Origin: an uncultured Collinsella sp.
GTDB taxonomy: Bacteria > Actinomycetota > Coriobacteriia > Coriobacteriales > Coriobacteriaceae
DNA: 64,000 nt
Assembly: GCA_959020715.1 (NCBI GenBank)
Contig: CAUESV010000001.1
Coordinates: forward strand, 186,001-250,000
Direction: 5' to 3'
Positions 60,563-64,000 of the stretch are shown piece by piece (positions within the stretch are counted from its first letter, which is position 1; every line of letters begins with the position of its first letter). The notes beneath the pieces are model-generated. The model made no database searches, was not told where the DNA came from, and worked only from the letters and a program-made list of their open reading frames with translations. A program made the translations under genes and the position numbers.

Positions 60563-60790
60563 GTTAGCCCAACCGATAGTTGTTTAACGGAGCACGAAAC
60601 ATACCCGGAGCCTCCGATATCAGGGGGAACGTCACCTACGGCCTGTCGGCAATCATATGTTTCCAACATCAAACCATATGACTACAACTCGTTGGAGATA
60701 GATTCCATAAACGGACAATGATATACGGCGAACGGCTACACTTATCAATTAACCCAGAGTTATGGAGGCCGTTTTTCGTACTGCAAGATC
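60563..60790. other. Gene-free stretch
   Basis: No convincing coding sequence, RNA or terminator is seen here. Base composition becomes more A/T-rich than in the housekeeping block, as in the rest of the region up to the second peptide cassette. Confidence 0.5.
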
Positions 60791-60793
60791 GCA

Positions 60794-60927
60794 GTTTTCG
60801 GAAGTGCGGTGAAAAATCGAGTTCTGCCGACCAGACCGACTTTTTTAGCAACAAAACCGCAGGTCACAAGAGTTCAAAAGAGCAGTGTGCTCGAAGGTTC
60901 GGAGTTTTTCCCCGCACTTTCGAAATC
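60794..60927. repeat. Imperfect inverted repeat, about 25-bp arms
   Basis: 60794-60822 and 60901-60927 are inverted near-copies around the shared core AAGTGCGG and GAAAAA, with about 22 of 25 positions matching. The spacer is about 80 bases and lacks a gene. It may be a small mobile element or RNA structure; evidence is limited to the symmetry. The sequence from 60928 to 61097 holds nothing recognisable. Confidence 0.4.
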
Positions 60928-61097
60928 CGAGTCCACGAAAGGCGTCGGCAAGGCCATTTACGCAACATGTATCCAGTAAAAAAGGGCCGCAGCCGGTACG
61001 GCTACCACCCTTCCGTCTCATATCTAGCCCGAAGCAGGTCGGCTACTTCTTAATACCGCGTCACAGACGCTTTGCGACCGATGCCACGGCCTCCTCG

Positions 61098-61250
61098 CTA
61101 ACCGAATCGCAGGCAGGCGAAGGGCTGCGTGCAGATGATGTTGGACGCACCGCGATCGATCAGGTCGAGTATCTCGGCCGTGAGCAGCCAGACCTCGCCC
61201 ATGTTATTACATACCGAAAGCACCGTGCGGGCCTTGTCGGCCATGGCGCC
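61098..61250 (-). pseudogene. Fragment of an acyl-CoA dehydratase activase-related protein
   Basis: A reading frame of 48 codons on the minus strand encodes ADKARTVLSVCNNMGEVW, LLTAEILDLIDRGASNII and CTQPFACL. This matches the internal NNMGEGWLLTAE...QPFGCLPNH region of the large DUF2229/activase proteins of 2-hydroxyacyl-CoA dehydratase systems. It breaks off after QPFACL into a stop, and nothing of the much longer gene remains on either side. A decayed remnant of a deleted gene. Confidence 0.6.
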
Positions 61251-61275
61251 AACACCTGAAGATTTTGTCCGTAAC

Positions 61276-61875
61276 TCAAAGAACTAGGAGGTTGATAAAA
61301 TCCAGAAACATCATGGCTAAAAGAGACGGGCACACTGTCCCTGTTTTTCGCACGAGCAGCGCAAAAATAAGGCCCAGACAAAGATAGCCCCCCATCATTG
61401 CAATGATGTAATTTGTGGGTGCCCCGATTAAACACTGTTGAGTCACGAGAAGCAATGCCCATAGAATCGACTGTACGAATGCCCTTATGCAAAACGGCCG
61501 AACTATTCCGACGATTGTGTATTCAAATAAAAATACGTACCTAAATAACAGCTCATGCAAAACTGAAACCGAACAGACCAATACCCATCTGGATATTGAT
61601 TTTCCACCTATATCGAGCATAGCGGCCATAATAATAAATACGATGAAAATGAACTGCCATCCCAAAAGAATCCCACGCTGCTTGGTCTTATCACGGGAAA
61701 CAGCGCCCCGAGTTGCAAAAAGATAGACTACCAACGCACAAAAGAGCGCCCCTGTAGAGCACAGCCAAGCGGGAGATCCTTTTGCAATAACCCAAATGGC
61801 CCACGGCACGCTAGCAACCATCGTACCCAGTAGATAACGTGCCCCCAGGCGCATTATTTCAGTCGCTTTTCCCAA
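61276..61875 (-). CDS. CPBP-like integral membrane protein with altered active site
   Basis: A 199-residue protein with six or so helices. SVLHELLFRYVFL corresponds to motif 1 of CPBP (Abi/Rce1) membrane proteases, EExxxR, but His replaces the first Glu. Motif 2 (FxxxH) appears as SILWALLLV without His, and the third motif keeps only Asn (LDFIN). It is therefore probably not an active protease. CPBP proteins often serve in bacteriocin self-protection or leader processing. The TTG at 61875 has GAGGTGG six bases before it and overlaps the ABC gene; ATG 61854 is the alternative. Last gene of the second peptide cassette. Confidence 0.65.
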   Translation of the reverse strand: MGKATEIMRLGARYLLGTMVASVPWAIWVIAKGSPAWLCSTGALFCALVVYLFATRGAVSRDKTKQRGILLGWQFIFIVFIIMAAMLDIGGKSISRWVLVCSVSVLHELLFRYVFLFEYTIVGIVRPFCIRAFVQSILWALLLVTQQCLIGAPTNYIIAMMGGYLCLGLIFALLVRKTGTVCPSLLAMMFLDFINLLVL

Positions 61876-63433
61876 GCTCTACCACCTCATCACTAGCTGC
61901 TATTAGGTCCATATCGTGTGTAATAACAATGACAATCTTGTGCTTGCGCAGTTCCTTCACAGCATTTATCAGAGCTTCTTTATGAGCAATATCAAGTGAT
62001 GCTGTTGGCTCATCGAATAAATAGACGTCTGCCTTCTTTTCCAAGACCCGCCTAATTTCCAATTGTTTCAGTTCCCCAGGAGACATTCCTCCGCACCTCT
62101 TCTTTTCGATAGAAGGAAAATTTCTATCGCTAAGAAAATCCTTTACTGATATCGGAGTTTGTTCGGCAAACGAAACTAGATTCCGCCTAAGGTGCTCGCA
62201 GTTGATTTCTTCTTGGGCCTTACCGTTGTAGGAAATAGCCCCACCGTAACCCGAATTGAAACAACCCATTAATAAGTACGCAAGGCTCGTTTTGCCCGAG
62301 CCATTAATCCCCACAAGAGCATAGAGCTTTCCTTTGTCAAACCTGAGATTCAAGTTATTGTAGAGACACTTTTCATTTAATGTAAAACCAAAATTATGCA
62401 GTTCGATGTAATCGATCTCCAAGAGCTCCTCTCCAGCAACAGCCAAAGGCAATTTAGAGGCATTTAGACGAGATATCGATGAGAAGCAGTCTTGTACGCT
62501 ACTACCTATACCGTAGATTGACCTCACGGCAGATAGCATTAAAGCCATGTAGCTCGAAACGGCAACAAGTTGGCCTACACTCATGCTTCCATGCATTACA
62601 TAGAAAGCCGAAATCAAAAGAATAGTCACCTGGGACGCAGCCGCAGCAAAGGAATCCGTTGCCTGAAATCTCGAAACGACACTTTGATAGGCGACTCCGG
62701 CGTGCAGCAAAGACGAAAAAAAGCTATCTATGGATTTCAATGCTCTTTCGAATAGCACATTAACATACAAAAATCTCTGATGCGCAAGTACGGACTCCAC
62801 TTTTCCGAAATACAGGGACTGCTCCTCCTTAAAGGTCAGACCTGAAACAAAAAGCGGTTTTCTGAATAAAGCATATGCAATTGCATACAAGATGCAAAAT
62901 GTCACGGAAACCCAAAAGAGCGCTACGGAGCATCCATAGAGAAAAATAAAACTGATACCTAGCTGGATAACCGCAAGAAGTACCGTCTGGAGCACCGACA
63001 ATCCGAAGGAAGCCACAGTATTGGCATCTGAACAAATTTGTTGAGTTTTTTCAGCTGACTCCTGCTCAAAATATAACTCAAAAGGCATCCGAACGAGCTC
63101 ATCGATTTTACTTCGAACAATCGAGTATGCAGCCACGGTCGTTATCCGCATTGAAAGAAGGGTGCTTAAATAACTGACAACAATATCGATTAGTGCCGCA
63201 AAACCAATTAGAGCGCTGCTAATCATGATAGTATCGTAAGATGTTTTTTTAGATATATTGTCAACCAGAGCGCTCGTAAGCAGCGGGGATACAGAAGCCA
63301 TCATTCCAGATATTATTAAGCACAACGCGAAGGCTATAACCATAAGTAATTGGGAAGAAAAACCAAGTCTGAAATATGGCAGATAATCGAAGAGCTTCGT
63401 TGAGCCTGTATCACTTCTTATGTTTGAGATCAT
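61859..63433 (-). CDS. ABC transporter, fused membrane and ATPase domains (second cassette)
   Basis: A 524-residue half-transporter: exporter-type membrane domain (about 20-310) and ATPase with Walker A GINGSGKTSL (about 373), signature MSPGELKQLEI (about 452, SPGE in place of SGGQ), Walker B VYLFDEPTASLD (about 475) and VITHD (about 503). No peptidase domain. It parallels 907-2538 in size, order and lack of C39, though the two are diverged. The ATG at 63433 overlaps the maturase gene by 23 bases, with GAGAG upstream. It probably exports the peptide of the second system. Confidence 0.87.
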   Translation of the reverse strand: MISNIRSDTGSTKLFDYLPYFRLGFSSQLLMVIAFALCLIISGMMASVSPLLTSALVDNISKKTSYDTIMISSALIGFAALIDIVVSYLSTLLSMRITTVAAYSIVRSKIDELVRMPFELYFEQESAEKTQQICSDANTVASFGLSVLQTVLLAVIQLGISFIFLYGCSVALFWVSVTFCILYAIAYALFRKPLFVSGLTFKEEQSLYFGKVESVLAHQRFLYVNVLFERALKSIDSFFSSLLHAGVAYQSVVSRFQATDSFAAAASQVTILLISAFYVMHGSMSVGQLVAVSSYMALMLSAVRSIYGIGSSVQDCFSSISRLNASKLPLAVAGEELLEIDYIELHNFGFTLNEKCLYNNLNLRFDKGKLYALVGINGSGKTSLAYLLMGCFNSGYGGAISYNGKAQEEINCEHLRRNLVSFAEQTPISVKDFLSDRNFPSIEKKRCGGMSPGELKQLEIRRVLEKKADVYLFDEPTASLDIAHKEALINAVKELRKHKIVIVITHDMDLIAASDEVVELGKSD

Positions 63434-64000
63434 AGGCCGCTCTCATTACTTTTATACAGTTCTTTCTTGCGGATACACAGCTTGTCTTATTTTCATACAG
63501 CCTGGTGAAGGGACAGCCACCCATGCACATAGGAAGAAGCGAGCAGTTAAGACATTCTGAATCTGAACAAAAGTCGTAAGCATTCCATTTGGAAACTTCG
63601 AATGCGTTACTCGCTACGCTTTCAAAGATGCTGCCATAACTTCTGTCGGAATATCCTATTTCATTCCAGCATTTATATAAGGAACCGTCTGGTCCAATAA
63701 CTTCTGAATATTTATTGACGGCTCCGCATATGATCGGATTAAAGCCTGGAAGAAACGGATCCATGTACCCCGTCATTTTGTAGCGAGACAAACAGGATGC
63801 TTCAATCGAAGCAAATTCGTCCTCTGAATAGCACGGAGAGTTAGCGCACGCCCCATTTATATCATCTACTGCCGCTAAATACAGTTTTACTCTATTACGA
63901 AGACCTTTTTGATCAAGCGAATCAATCAAGCGATCAATCTGATCACCGTTCGTCGGATCAACATTAACTCTTAAGATGACATCGAAGTACGCACTAGCTC
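63411..64000 (-). CDS. Radical SAM/SPASM maturase, C-terminal part (N-terminus off the right edge)
   Basis: The last 195 or so residues of a maturase; the frame is open to the edge. It aligns with the left-hand maturase: DVILRVNVD versus LQITIRVNVD, KLYLAAVDDINGACAN versus AIYLAAVDNVNDTCSN, SLYKCWNEIG versus RLFKCWDEVG and CSLLPMCMGGCPF versus CVMFPACMGGCPH. All SPASM cysteines are kept. The CxxxCxxC motif and the precursor gene should lie beyond the window. Base composition is more A/T-rich than the left copy, suggesting a separate acquisition or decay rate. Confidence 0.88.
   Translation of the reverse strand, partial: ASAYFDVILRVNVDPTNGDQIDRLIDSLDQKGLRNRVKLYLAAVDDINGACANSPCYSEDEFASIEASCLSRYKMTGYMDPFLPGFNPIICGAVNKYSEVIGPDGSLYKCWNEIGYSDRSYGSIFESVASNAFEVSKWNAYDFCSDSECLNCSLLPMCMGGCPFTRLYENKTSCVSARKNCIKVMRAAYDLKHKK

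Noticed and set aside
1..64000. CRISPR array, prophage or rRNA operon
   Set aside because: No regularly spaced direct repeats, phage structural genes or rRNA sequence were seen anywhere in the window.

Overview
The window is GC-rich, gene-dense and strongly biased to the minus strand. It reads as a chromosomal segment of a Gram-positive actinobacterium of the class Coriobacteriia, most likely Collinsella or a close relative. That placement is inference from gene content: an Asp23/DUF2273/AmaP envelope module, an LTA-synthase-like sulfatase, a Veg-IspE pair, a fused EcfA ATPase and a LysRS with an extra tRNA-binding domain.

Left end (1-7.5 kb) is accessory. A RelB/DinJ-PIN toxin-antitoxin pair is followed by a complete radical-SAM peptide (RiPP) cassette, all on the minus strand. 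In order of transcription it holds a 36-residue Cys-rich peptide gene (6243-6353), a terminator-like attenuator, a LanF-type ATPase, two paralogous LanE/G-like permeases, a radical SAM/SPASM maturase and a full ABC exporter. An XRE regulator and a DUF2975 membrane protein lie just upstream and share a promoter motif with the peptide gene.

The middle (7.5-60 kb) is mostly housekeeping. It holds clpC; a DUF2798 protein and a ThrE-like exporter; greA-lysS; tatA and tRNA-Pro; veg-ispE; rdgB-dtd and rph; murI, a HAD phosphatase and murE; asnB; tRNA-Val; argCJBD with an ARG-box-like dyad; two flavin-reductase-like proteins; an FMN riboswitch with ribU-ecfA-ecfT; groES-groEL; an LTA-synthase-like sulfatase; divergent amidohydrolase and M20 hydrolase genes; a YitT protein; amaP-DUF2273-asp23; yebC; a DUF6020 protein; lgt; nfu; dCMP deaminase; coaX; an OPT transporter; and a DUF389 protein. 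A plus-strand gene for a 645-residue TerB-like protein of unknown function (35789-37726) stands out between the riboflavin transporter and groEL.

Right end (60-64 kb) is accessory again: decayed sequence, a dehydratase-activase fragment, then a second radical SAM/ABC/CPBP-like cassette. Its maturase is clearly paralogous to the left one, so two related peptide systems flank the housekeeping block.

Intergenic DNA carries many intrinsic terminators and a repeated class of short hairpins containing a GGGAC-type core. In eight minus-strand genes this hairpin begins immediately after a TAA stop codon. There is also a perfect 36-bp inverted repeat, a 217-bp element with 34-bp inverted termini, and duplicated 3' ends of the tRNA-Val gene.
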